Assembly: GCA_905331475.1 (NCBI GenBank)
Contig: CAJNYU010002229.1
Location: 1 to 64,000, forward strand
Origin: Rotaria socialis
Taxonomy: Eukaryota > Rotifera > Eurotatoria > Philodinida > Philodinidae
Reading direction: 5' to 3'
Length of the DNA: 64,000 nt
The notes below the pieces were generated by a model that was not told the DNA's origin, ran no database searches, and worked only from the letters and a program-made list of their open reading frames with translations. Made by a program: the position numbers and the translations under genes. Position 1 is the stretch's first letter. Each line of letters opens with the position of its first letter. Positions 46,001 through 57,844 of this stretch are shown piece after piece.

Positions 46001-47590
46001 ATGGCTTCGAAACAAAGAAAGTCATATTTTAATGCTGCTGCCACTGATTTGAAGAAAAGGATCATGACACAACAAATGCAGAGAAATCCATTATTTAATG
46101 CATCGATTGCAGAATTTAGGAAATCAAACATACGACATCAGCAATCGATTGTTCCTAAGAAACGAAATGTAACATCATTTGTTAAATTACCAACAGTTGT
46201 CAAAAATATACCAACAAAACGTAAAATTATTGATCTAGATTACTGAAAACAAAATCTTATTCTTTTTCTTAGTGTTGAAAACAATTCAATCAGCTCAAAG
46301 TCGAGATACGCTGTAAGATCAGTTTAATAATAATATTTTCTCTAGATCTAAAGTGTTTTTTTTCTTGTTTTTAATAAGTCAATCTCACCAAACATCTTCC
46401 ACAGAGACAAGTCACTCTTCACTACCAAAACTACTAAAACCAAAGGCTTTAAAACTAGACGTACCATCTATAAATGATCATGTTATCAAGCACAATCTGA
46501 CACAAAAAGCGATATTACGATGCAAATCGCCACAGCCTCAAAGTCTATTAAGTCGATCGACTACTTTTATTGGTCTTGAATCTCTAGAACAACCAAAACC
46601 GTATCATCCGCTTCAGGTTTTCATTCTTTTTTCTTTCAAAAACAAAAATTCAATATTTCTGATTTATATAGCGTATGGATGTGGGTTCACTACTTACGGA
46701 ATCTGCACGTAATCGTCTGAAGCGTTTATTTAATAAACTTGATACAGATCAAGATGGGTAAGATTTTTTTACAAGACACGCCTAAATAAAAATGATAAAA
46801 TAATGAAATAAAAATGCTGGTTACCGATAGATTTTAACTTAGGATTACAGACTAATCTGCTATTGATCAGCAAGATCAGTGAAATTTTGTTTCATATTTT
46901 AATCATGCACACACACACTACACTAACAATGTTGTTACGATTAATAACTTATCTTTTAGACACCTATCATATTCACAAGTACAACGATGTTTACCATCCA
47001 TTTTTCCTCGTGCTCAATTAACATTTTTTCATGTGGTTCGTAGATTTTGATAGGTTAAAGTCATATATTTCATAAATGATTTCTAGCTATACGATATAAT
47101 AAGTTCAACAACTTATTTTGGTTTACAAGAATTTTATGCAACAGCTATTATTGTTGAAATAGTAGCTAAACAAGAGTAAAAATAAAATAAACTATTGTTT
47201 TTAATACATAATTCTATGAAATATTATAGTTCACAGTTATGGAATACATTGCTAAATGATGTAGATTTCAATTATTATCATAATAATATTTTTGAATTAC
47301 TTGAAGACTTTAATAATCAATCTACATGCGATGTAGGGACAATAACTTATGAACAGCTAATTGAATTTATTAGGAAAAGAACAGTGAACGGTAAAGTGGA
47401 ACATATTTCACATGAACTAGAAGATGTTATCCCAAAGATTAAAACAACGAAAATAAATCGTCTAGATTTCATTGCACTTCTTCCAGCTATAATTTATGTT
47501 GAATCAACTCTTAATCATGGGCGATCATTATTTCGCTTTCAAGAAAATTCTTTACTCGATTCACATATGCAACAAGCTTTACGAACTTAA
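46001..47590 (+). CDS. EF-hand protein of unknown role, 7 exons
   Basis: Exons run 46001-46220, 46273-46312, 46379-46616, 46672-46757, 46960-47035, 47087-47175 and 47230-47590, giving 369 residues. Exon 2 is only 40 bp, but it fits both phases and gives LLKTIQSAQSRDT. The first 150 residues are basic and Ser-rich, probably disordered. One clear EF-hand loop, DTDQDGHLSYSQ, is split by the exon 4/5 intron after DG; its 12th position is Gln instead of Glu, which would weaken calcium binding. The C-terminal half is helical (FNYYHNNIFELLEDF, ITYEQLIEFIRKRTV, RLDFIALLPAIIYV) and may contain degenerate EF-hands. I cannot place it in a named family; ciliary EF-hand proteins are one possibility. An ATG at 45991 out of frame with the start could act as a short upstream frame. 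Confidence 0.65.
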
Positions 47591-48842
47591 TAGACAATAT
47601 CATCATATTATATATTTAGGACATACATTTTTGAATCTTTCAATTTAAAATATATTGAATTATTCAAAACAAAACATAAACTGATATCGTATGATATATT
47701 TTATAGTATTTTTACTTTCTACTTTTGATTTTTGATTTCAACAACAATAGAACAATTCAGTAAAAGGTTTTTTCTACTTTTTACGAAAGGAAAGTAAGTG
47801 ACTAAAAAATGTGTTCATGTGAAATTGTTTTTTTTTGTGCTATTCTTATCGTTTATCATAGTTTGAAGCAATTAATTTTTTTCTCTTCGAACATTATTTT
47901 TAATTCATTTTATTAATAAATAAAAACTTGAAAAACTATTCGACTGAACATCTAGATTATGTGGCAACCAACAATAAGAATTATTAAGTCATATTACCTG
48001 ACGGACGATATCAAAATCTTTATCATATTTTAACTCTTATTAAGACTTGTATTCTTCATTACTTGTCGGGCTCAAATAAATATAGTTAACAGATTATACG
48101 ATGTTGAGAGTCGTACGGAAGTTATGGTTACCAGGTATAAATGATAACGATACATTTCGTCCCCTTGCCCCTTTTGTCGTAGAAGAAAACTCCATGGAAA
48201 GGAAACTCTTCATTTAATGATTTGTCAAACACTTGAAACGTCAATACGTATAATTATACAACTACAATCAACATTAGTATTCGGATCTTACAACGTTCGT
48301 ATCAAAGTATCAAAATCTTTCAAGTTTTCTTTTTGGGACAGACTTGTTTCAGTTAAATTTTATGAAAAAAGCTGAAACGCAAATAGAAAATCATCGTCAA
48401 ATATTTTCATCCTTAAAACCTATAAGAAGTGTGTACTCTCGTAAAATACAAACAGTTCTTTGAACTCGATACTGTACCAAGAAACACGTAACTCCTGTAA
48501 GAGTAGATAAATAAGGAGGCATAATAGATAACCGATGTTCATGTACAAGACATCGATGTCCCAAGAAGTACGTTCCACATGTAGGTCTAGATTAAACAGG
48601 GGATTATAGAAACCGCTGGACGTCCACTTATAAGCCATAGAACTAATGAACAGATAGCCGTGACGTAATTGAACTTACAGTGCTAATGGACATCCTTGTA
48701 TATGGGAACACATAATCGCCCACTGAACAATACGTAATCGTTCCCTGCATCCTTTTCTCCCTATATATCTTTTCTCTCTATGCATCTCCTTCTCTCTCGA
48801 TACCTTTTCTCTCCATGCATCTTCTTTCTCGCTCTCTCCGTA

Positions 48843-48874
<32 letters not shown>

Positions 48875-49775
48875 TTATATTTTTCTTATTCTCGAATCCG
48901 GTTGGATCCAGCTATCAGATTGTTTGTCCTGGCTAGTTATTTGAAGAATATTTATCCGACCTAAATATTTTTCCGTTACAGATACGCGTGTATCGATCTC
49001 GATCGATCGAATGTTATCATATAGAGGTGACCTCTATCGAAAAATCATAAAAATTTAAAGCCTTTTTTACTATTTTAGATAAGCATTTTTCTTTGTAGTA
49101 ATTATTTGAATAATAAAAGTTTTATTGATATCATTTCATATTTTATATTATCAAGTATTCTTGGCAGTCTCTCTGAAATGATCAGTTATAATGGCTTGCC
49201 TGAATTGTGTAAACATTTGTCATCTATAATCTGGCAATAGAGACAAATATATTCACACAAGAATAAGAAAAAACTACTTATTTTTCTTTACTTGCACTCC
49301 CCCCCCCCTCTCTCTCTCTGTCGTTCTTTCAACTAATGAATTTGAATGTGTCCAATTTTAATAATAATAAAAAGCCAAGGACGATAGGAACAAGCGATTT
49401 GTTATAGATGATTATCTTTACTACATACGGGCCATTCATTTTTTTTTCTTTGAAAATATAAAACACAATAAGTTGCTTGTAGTGAAGTAGCTATTTGTTT
49501 TTGTTGTTATTGTGAAAACTTTTGTTCATTTCATAACGTGTTTTTTACTTTAGACAGACAAGAAGAAAAAAAGGAAAAAACAAACGATTTCAGAAAAACA
49601 TTTATTCAATTTTTTGTTCATATCGCCATGTGATCTGGTCATCCTGGTTTTGGGTATGAACTTTTTTGTCTTCTTTTTTTCTTATTTAGTCTTTTTTTTT
49701 CGTTTCTTAGTTTCGTCATTTGTTCTGTTCGTGTTTCTTTTTTGAAAAAAAAAAATATAGCAACCATCCATTATT
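47591..49775. other. Intergenic with CT-rich microsatellites
   Basis: No gene is seen. CT-rich simple sequence fills about 48760-48870, including a (TC)n run of about 25 bp at 48846-48871, and again at 49300-49320 after a run of C. A TAGAGGTGACCTCTA palindrome lies at 49022-49036. T-rich tracts at 49.6-49.75 kb precede the FAM149-like gene. Confidence 0.45.
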
Positions 49776-52685
49776 ATGTGTTCGCAGTCGGTGAGTGGTT
49801 CAAGTCTTTTGTCAGGTTATAATGAAGATGATGCTCGTGAGACCAGCGGACGGTCAAGAAGAGAATTCGAAGAAATCGATTCTGTTTTATACAATGAAGA
49901 AAAGCCGAAGCGTTCTTCGATTAAAAAGATCTGTGAAGAATGGTCAAGTAAACCACATTTTCGAATACGTGGTCGTTTAAGTCATATTGAAAGGCAATCA
50001 ACAATAAATGTAATTCAATCATATAAACAACTCGATATTATTGGTATCGATACAACAACATCGTCAACAATTGATCTATTAGCTACTAATCCAAAATTTT
50101 CTAGTATAAATTCAAATGAAATAAATGTGAGTTTTTTTGTTTTGAAAAGAATTTTTTCTTATTAATACTCTGCTGTTTTTCTAATATTTACTGAGAAACT
50201 ACTTGATAGATGCATAGACAATCTTATCCGTTAACAGCTGAGAATACTGTTTGTATTTTTTATAGGCAAAACAAAAATAATAAAAGAGCTTGAGAGTATG
50301 TTCTGAATATGCTCACAACACTGTTGGAATATGTTTGTTTATAAATAATAAAAGAAAATTCTTGTCAGCCTACATGTCACTCAATAAGCATTATAAAATT
50401 TCGTTTTGATGAAAAATATTTATGTATTCGCATAGTTATTTTTTGTTTTGAATCATTTCTTTGTGATCTAATGAAAAACATGAAAACATGTTACACTTGC
50501 TCAATAAACTCGACTTTGTTTCGTATTCTCGCTATTTTCATAGTTGACATAGTTTCTACACATATAGAGTTCATGAACTATCACTATATTGTTCAAAAAA
50601 ACATCAGGAAAGTGTGGATGTTCAAATACCTAGGCTATTTATCGAGTAATGATAAGAATAATTATTTGCGAACTCGCTTGATATGTAATTATCTGAACAG
50701 ATTGCTTTATTAACATCAATATTGTTCAGCATAATGATATTTAACCAAGTCTATAGGACAAATATAAATCAAACTATAAATAGACGATAATGCCATACAA
50801 TAATATTTTTGTTTCTTTTCAATCAAGAGAATGTTTGATTTTTTCTACATACATCCGTATCCATGACCAGACAAAGGTCATTAAACAGAACAGCTTCAAT
50901 GGCAACTCGTTTTTTTTCTTTTTGTAAGAAAGCCAAGATTGATGTCGATATGTTTGCTTCTGACGTATTTCGAAAAGGCTCGTCGTTTTTTTTTTCAAAT
51001 CGACAGTTGAACATTGAATATAAACGTCTGACTAAGTTTCTACGAAAGTGACATTGGCCATTGAAAGAATTTCAATAAAATTTTAAGGTATACATAGAAT
51101 CGCAACGACTTTTCTTTTGCGTGTTCTCAATCATTAACAAAAAGAACGAAATTTTGATTTAAATGCTACATCTTGTTTAAAATTGAATAAATAATAGCAT
51201 TAAAAATACATAGTGAACTTTTGAAGTTTTTTTTATTGTATTAAGAATTTAAAAAAATTATCGAATGATATCGAGCCATTCTAGAGAAAATCTTCTTAGA
51301 AAAACCTTTTCTTTGTCTAAAAAAACTAAAATGTTATTGTAAATAATAAATATAATTATTTCCAGGCTCTTGATGGTGCTGCTTCTGGTCGTTCTTCGAT
51401 CGATTCAATCGAAGGTTCTGAATTAAATAATTCTGATTTAGATGATGATGATGATGATGATGCTACGAATACCATATTAGATGATCATTTCAGTGGTACT
51501 GCTGCTGATTCATTCGATACCGATGAAGACGATGATGAAAATAATGACTTTTCACTTGGCATATTCACTCGTGATCGTTCAAAACATCGTCATCATCATT
51601 TACATTCTAAACATCCACAATTATTAATAAAATGTATGAAAGATAGTATTGTCAATGCCTTAGCATCAGAATTACTTCAGCAGTTTCTTTCTGACCAACA
51701 ACTACGTTTACAAGAATATGCCAAACTTATATGTGCAAGAAATGCTATTAAACTTAGACCAAAATTACGACCATATTCATTGCCACCACGTTCATTATCA
51801 CAAAATCGTTTTTCATTACCTACAGCATCGTCAATTGCAGCAACAAGTGCTCTATTACAAATTGCGCCGTTTCCAATTCGTTCGACACCTGAGCCAGGTA
51901 TGAAATTAACTGGCCTACTACGTGTTACACCATTACGTATAACCAATTCGGGAGCAGGCTCAAACGCTCCAACATCACCAAGAAAAACTCAAATGCCACC
52001 ATCATTGCCTCCTCCTCCTCCTCCTCCACCACCTCCAACAGAAAGAACTCCAACTTCTTTAATACTTGATAAACGAAATCAACAACAAATATCTTTAATT
52101 GGTATATCTGTTGCTAATCCTCCTTCACATCAATTAACCATAGCTACAACACCACAATCATCTCAAAGTCAAATTCGACAAACTCCCTCAACATTTCGTT
52201 ATCGTTCAGCAACAACAGTGAATACAAATATACAAAACATAGAATCAAATACTCGTCTACCACCAATAAATATCGAACGTTTAACAAGTAATGATCAATT
52301 AACAATCAATCGGTCGAATACAAGTACAACTGTTATTGTCGAATCAGTTCCACCAGCTGCGCGAGCTGTTAGTGGTACAAGTACAGGATCAAATCTTTCT
52401 TCAACAGTTAAATTACGAGCACCTGCTAATATGGGAAAACTTCAACGGTCATCTCGACCAATATCAATATCATCAATTAATAATAATAAAGACTTGAATA
52501 ATTCATCATCAACAAGTCCAGCTCGTTCAATAACAGCAGCAAATGTTTCATCTTCATCACTGAAGACCACTACTGTTAGTCGAACACAACAACATCATCA
52601 TCAGAAAAGACCTTTAGTAACAACGAAAGCTCCGCCGCCGCCTGGACCAGGCATTATTAAAGTACCTGCACCACATATTTTCTAA
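49776..52685 (+). CDS. FAM149-like (DUF3719) protein, 2 exons
   Basis: Exons run 49776-50126 and 51366-52685 with a 1,239 bp phase-0 intron, giving 556 residues. The N-terminal domain contains REFEEIDSVLYNEEKPKR and CEEWSSKPHFRIRGR. This resembles the DUF3719 domain of FAM149 proteins, which has an E-F-E-E-I/L start and a conserved H-L-R-I block (here H-F-R-I). FAM149B1 in vertebrates affects cilium length and signalling. The remainder is low-complexity: an Asp run, DRSKHRHHHLHSKHPQ, a helical ALASELLQQFLSDQQLRLQE, a run of nine prolines, and long Ser/Thr/Pro-rich segments. The end is PPPPGPGIIKVPAPHIF. The second exon begins right after a TTATTTCCAG acceptor. The family call rests on the N-terminal 110 residues. 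Confidence 0.65.
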
Positions 52686-54198
52686 ATTAAAAGACAAAGA
52701 AAAAATGATCTCACCATATGCACAATAGTATCATCTTGTTATTTACTTTTTTTTGCCTTTTGCATTTTCTCAGTGATTATACAAACTTTTTTTTCTCTTC
52801 TCATCTTCCTTTTTTATGAAACAAAAACAATGATACCGAAAAAAACTGAACGAGAATTTGTGCATTTCTCTTTATTGTTTTTTTTGTCTGTGTAAATATG
52901 GAAAATTTTTTTTTCTCTTTTCTTTTTTTTTAGTTTATAGTTTCTGTACATAATTCTTCGTTCGCTTTCTCTTTTGGATAAATGTGCAGACTTCATCAGT
53001 GCTATCCAAAATTATTTTCTTGTGTTTCATCAAAATAGACAAACAAGTATAAGAATTATCGTATGAAGAATTGATAATGTAACATATTTTATTTGTTTAA
53101 AAGAAACATTTTTCACTCTTATGTGCTCACTGTTCTACATAAGAATATCGATTTTCATGTCTCTCTATTGTTAAACCAACAATCATTGTGTTGAACAACG
53201 ATACATAGTTTTATTCAATAACTAATTTTTAAAACTTACTATAGTTTATAATGCTGCAACTTATCGTTCATCTTTAAAGTATCTATCTTCCAATAATCTA
53301 AGTTATACTATAAATAGCCGTAGCAAAGTCGCAAAAAATGCTTCGCATTATTCTGAATGATACAAAAATCAAGAAATAAACAAACTATCTAAAAATATTT
53401 AATTCCATTTCTAACAATAACATAATATCATTGATTATTCGATGATTGACTTCGAATTGTGTTGATTTGACCCTATAATTATTGATCACAAACTCCAACA
53501 AGCACAATAATGAGAAAGAAAAATTATGAGAAAGAAAAAGTTTCATATGCTTAGAATCATTATTTGCTGTTGTAACTTACTCACGTGTTCGAAAAAATAT
53601 GTAGGGGCCAGTTTATGACTCTTTTTGTCTTTACAAACCCTATTAGATAAGACTAAACCTTTTAAATCAAAATTAATAAGAGTCTATTAGGTATTAAAAC
53701 ACTTCAGTTACTCAAGTGAAAATAAGACGATTGCTGTATGGCAAGTAAAATTGATTGAAATATTAAATTAAAATTTTTTTTCTTTGCTTCTAAGAAAATG
53801 TAATTTAGCAGCATGTTTTCATACTAGAAACAGTAAGAAAATGTTTTCTTCCCTATCGCATCTACTATTTTAGCATCTGTTTGTAGTTATTTCAATTCAT
53901 GAGAAATATTATTCAAATCAAGTACTACTTTGCTTATTTCGACAATTATGATAGATATATAAAGATTATTTGTTTTAAATCATCCTATTTGAGAAAAAAT
54001 ATTTTTGTCAGTAAATTTGATTACGACTCATTAGCAAATAAATCTGTCATTGTGTAAATCTTTCATTGATGAATGCCATTAGTTTCAAGCTTGAAAGAAT
54101 ATTTCATTTCATTTAAAAAGTTATTTATTAAATTATAATTTTAGCTTATATTAGAACTAATATTGACATTTCCTCGTTCAATTTAATAAGGCGACAAA
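52686..54198. other. Intergenic, no gene seen
   Basis: T-rich 3' flank of the FAM149-like gene, then unremarkable AT-rich sequence up to the nested transposon. Confidence 0.35.
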
Positions 54199-54487
54199 TT
54201 AAACGTTCAGTATTTTATTGCAAATGTTCAGTAAAATTTGTTCAGTATTATATACAAATGTTCAGTAAAGATATCAATTTGTCAGTGTAAAAATTAATGT
54301 TCAGTAACTATTGCATTTGTTCAGTTAATTAATTGTTTGCTCAGTATTAAAATTAAAGTTTCAGTAATTAATTCAGTTTGCTGTTTCAAAAATACATTTA
54401 TTCAGCAAAAAGTAGTATTTTTATCAGTAAATCACTTTTATTTTTCGATGTATATTTTGATGTAAATAGAAGAACATTTGTCCATAC

Positions 54488-55530
54488 CAGGGTTACCAAA
54501 TTCAAATTTTAGAAAACAGGAGCTTTTTGTAAAAAATCAGGAGTTTTTCAGGAGAATTTTGTTCGTAAATCAGAAGAAAAATCAGGAGTGTTTTTTTTTT
54601 GACACTCAACAGTCATTGGATGGCTTTTATCTGACAACATCCGATTTTTCACTAATAGACGCATTAAACTCTTTTCCAATAATGAGATTGAGGCTGAAAA
54701 TTTCCTTGTGGGTGAATTATAATTGAAAATAGAATGCGGACTTCATAAATTTTATTTAAATAGATAACTAAAACGTGCTCATTAGAATAAATAGTAAAAA
54801 ATACTTAGCCAATTTACTCAGTAATTCGTAGCAGTTTGGCGACGTGACTACTTATCTACCGATTGAATATTTCTTCGAAAGATCTGGTTCATTTAAAAGA
54901 TAATGATAGAATTGTATGAAAGTGAAATGGGCAGTGTTACCAGATTCCCACATTTTGCGGAAAAATTCGGAATTTCTAAAGTTTTCCCGAGTCTGCAAAG
55001 CTTTTCTCAATTTTGAAAAACAACTCTGGATTTTTAGGATTTTCGAGGTTTACATCGGGCAGCATTGCTGTATGAGCACTTTTTTTTATTTAAATATATG
55101 TTGTAGATATGTATAAAGAGTGTCTTTGTTCGGAATCCGCTAGAGGGAAACGTACTTTAAATGACAAAAACTGACCCGAAAAATCTTTCCAGATTTTTTC
55201 CGCATTTAAAAAACCCACAATTTTTTTGGATTTTCAAGTTCGACATCTGACAACACTGCAAATGAGTGTTTATTTTAATCTTTAACTCAGCTCCAACTAA
55301 ATCATGGTTCATTTGATTTCGATTGTCATTCCATATATAAGTTTAACACTTAAATAGATTTGTACCTTTCTCTTTAAAAGCGCAATAGGTTCAAAACGTT
55401 GTTAATCGTCACATTAAAAAAAGCCGGAGAATACATAAAAAACAGCTCCTGAAATCAGGAGATTTCTTGTCAAGAGAAAAGTTTCAAAACCAGGAGATCC
55501 CTGGTCAAAACAGGAGCTTTGGTAACCCTG
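54488..55530. mobile_element. Middle DNA element with CAGGGTTACCAAA termini
   Basis: It begins CAGGGTTACCAAATTCAAAT and ends GGAGCTTTGGTAACCCTG, giving 13 bp perfect terminal repeats (CAGGGTTACCAAA / TTTGGTAACCCTG). Subterminal CAGGAGCT/TCAGGAG blocks are also inverted, at 54520-54590 and 55455-55520. It sits inside the TTCAGTA element. No coding region was found in it. The flanking 8 bp do not match convincingly, so the superfamily is unclear. Confidence 0.65.
54932..55258. mobile_element. Innermost element with CAGTGTT termini, hAT-like target duplication
   Basis: It starts CAGTGTTACCAGATTCC and ends ATCTGACAACACTG, imperfect inverted repeats of about 14 bp. The flanking octamers GAAATGGG and CAAATGAG agree at six of eight positions, consistent with an aged 8 bp hAT-type duplication. 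It is 327 bp, non-coding, and inserted inside the CAGGGTTACC element, making a three-level nest. Confidence 0.5.
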
Positions 55531-55532
55531 AC

Positions 55533-55628
55533 TGCAAACCACTACCTGCTGCTAAAAATGTTAAAATTGGTGAAAAAAGACGTCGTGGTAGACCTGCAAA
55601 ATCTAAAAAAGCGTTACTAATTCAATAA
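55533..55628 (+). pseudogene. C-terminal remnant of a transposon protein with an AT-hook
   Basis: Directly after the middle element, 31 codons are open to a TAA, reading CKPLPAAKNVKIGEKRRRG then RPAKSKKALLIQ. The RRRGRPAK core is an AT-hook, which binds the minor groove of AT-rich DNA and often ends transposase proteins (for example of MULE-type elements). It lies inside the TTCAGTA terminal repeats, so it is probably the last piece of that element's own protein. The class is an inference. Confidence 0.45.
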
Positions 55629-55860
55629 ATTTTTGTTACTTGTAATTCCGCTTTTTTTTACTGAAATACATGATTAAAAAACTGAGCAAAACTAAATTAG
55701 ATACTGAACAAAAATGAATTAAATACTGAATATTTTTAAATTAATTACTGAATTTCTTGAATTATATACTGAGCAAAAACTAATTTTTTACTGAACAAAA
55801 ACTACTGAACATATGATGAAATTTTACTGAACATTGATAATAAAATAGTGAACATTTAAA

Positions 55861-57178
55861 TACAAGCCATTTAATAATATGAATGACCCAATAATATCAC
55901 AATAGAAAAGAAAGACTTTTTTTAAATTATATTTGAATGTTCGATCGGAAAATTTCATGTTTTGAATCAAGTATAGATATATGCTTTTTTTCTAGTTATA
56001 CTCATGTAATTGATATTTCGATTGCATCAAGTACATAGAAAAGAAAAAACGCAATAAGATAAATAATATATTGATTACATATAGATTATATTTAGGTATA
56101 GAGCATTCCTTCCAAATAAGTTAATATTAATAATCAATCATTTCGAGCTTATATAATGCATTCGTATTTAATATTGTCAATCCAAGGTAAATATACGGAG
56201 ATAAAAAGATTCGATAACGAATCGATAAAGAAATCATCCCATTAGTCTGTTCATTTTGCCGAGTATTTGACTTGCAAGTACCAAAACCTTGGATGAAAAA
56301 AAAAGCTAGAATGCTATCGCTCAATTAAAAATAATACTGACAATTCATCATTACAGTGTTATAAATCATCAAAAAGAAAAAGAAAAAGAATGGATCATTG
56401 CTTGTTAGATATTTGAGACTTCACTACGCAAGCAAGGGACACACACAAGTCACCCATTGCTGATTCGACATATTGATTATTTCGTATATTCAGCCTTGTT
56501 TGCAGAATTTAAATCCTAAATTGTCAGGTCTTGAATCAGATGAACATTTTCTTTCTCGTTTTAAATACATTAAGTAAATTTATAAAGAACAAATTTTTGG
56601 TAGCTGCTCGATTGCATCTTTGCAGCGATTTCTTTTCTGTGCAAACCAAAACTCAATCAAGAGAATTTTGCTTGAAAAGGAAAAAAATGGACGTTTATGT
56701 TCGTGCAATGATCAACTATAACTGTTCATGCTCATTAAACTTTCATATGCTAAGTCACTCAATGCCGCCATTGCTCGATTAGAAGTGTAGGAGACAGAGA
56801 GAGAGAGAGAGAGAGAAAAGAAAACTACAATTTAAAATTTCCCTTGAGTATGTGTGCAATCAACATTCTACTCTGTATTTATCGAATTAACAAGAGTAAA
56901 AGATCTGTTCAAATCATATATTAGTGAATATAGAAATATAAAACAATCTCACTTCAATCAATCGTACCGACTGACAATGATGATACCTGTTACATCGACT
57001 CCCATGATCGATTATAAGAAACAGTTGCTACAAATAAAATCACTTTTGCTATATTTCTCTCGCTATACAACAAATAATAATAGACGAAAAGAGAGGAAGA
57101 TGATAGAAGAATTTGACTAGAAGTTAACATACAAAAAGAGAGAGAGAGAAAAGATTTGCTTGCCTCTAGCCTTTGTTT
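55861..57178. other. Intergenic with GA microsatellites
   Basis: No gene is supported. (GA)n runs lie at about 56795-56816 and 57137-57150. This is the 3' flank of engrailed, which is transcribed toward it. Confidence 0.4.
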
Positions 57179-57844
57179 TTAACTGTTTTTAGTATTCGAT
57201 GGCGTATGATTATATAAACCTTGTGCCATTAATTGTAATGCCAATGTATTTCGCACTCCAGAAGTTTTCTTTATTTTTGCTCGTTTATTTTGATACCAAA
57301 TTTTTATTTGAGATTCATTTAAACCTAATTCACTCGCTAGAACTTGCCGACGTTCACCCGTTAGATATTTACTACGGTCAAATTCATTTTTTAAACGTGC
57401 CAATTGATTATTAGTAAAAGCAGTTCGTGGACGTTTGGAATCAATGGTTTCGCATGGTTTTGGTTTTCTTGCACGTGGACCTGAAATGTGTTGTTTTTTT
57501 TTAATTCATATGAATTCGATTTTTCTTTCATGGAAATTTTGTTTTCACAGACCTGCAGATGGTCGATCAGAATATCGTGTACAAAATATCCATGCTGGTA
57601 ATGCTCCAGGTTTAAAACTTGTATTTGAAGATGATATTGAATCATTAGTTGTTGTTGGTGATAATGGAATGTTACATTTTTCATTTGGATGGCCAAAATT
57701 TGGTTTTAATATATCGGATATGAGAAAAGATTTCATCGCAGTTGATTGTTTCTTATTTAATAATATTGAAGATGACGATGTTGATGATCTCGAACATGTT
57801 GAATCAGGCGATGAAAGATATAATTGATGATCATTGGCATCCAT
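57179..57844 (-). CDS. en: Engrailed homeobox transcription factor, 2 exons
   Basis: Exons run 57844-57553 and 57480-57179, phase 1, with a 72 bp intron; 197 residues. All engrailed homology regions are present. EH1 is [12 protein letters not shown] (40-51), the Groucho-binding repressor motif. EH2 is [17 protein letters not shown] (82-98), the Pbx/Exd-binding hexapeptide region. EH3 is a short spacer. EH4 is the homeodomain from S112 ([20 protein letters not shown] onward), and EH5 is [15 protein letters not shown]. The intron lies between EH2 and the homeodomain. At homeodomain position 49 (residue 160) Tyr replaces Phe: [13 protein letters not shown]. The protein is short because the low-complexity N-terminus seen in insects and vertebrates is reduced to about 38 Ser-rich residues. 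It acts in the nucleus as a DNA-binding, mainly repressive regulator of patterning and neural fate. Confidence 0.97.

Larger units (their letters stand above)
54199..55860. mobile_element. Outer DNA transposon with arrays of TTCAGTA in its inverted ends
   Basis: The left end (about 54199-54430) holds about ten copies of a GTTCAGTA-type motif at 15-30 bp spacing. The right end (about 55660-55860) holds a similar number inverted (TACTGAAC). The outermost parts match strongly: CGTTCAGTATTTTATTG at the left against the reverse complement of the right end, TGTTCACTATTTTATTA. So these are roughly 200 bp terminal inverted repeats made of iterated motifs. Only a scrap of coding sequence remains between them, listed separately; the rest has been replaced by other insertions. 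Confidence 0.65.

Noticed and set aside
51677..51946. Minus-strand 89-codon frame
   Set aside because: It is the antisense of the FAM149-like second exon.
57199..57827. Plus-strand frames across the engrailed locus
   Set aside because: They are shadows of engrailed exons; the minus strand carries all five engrailed homology regions.
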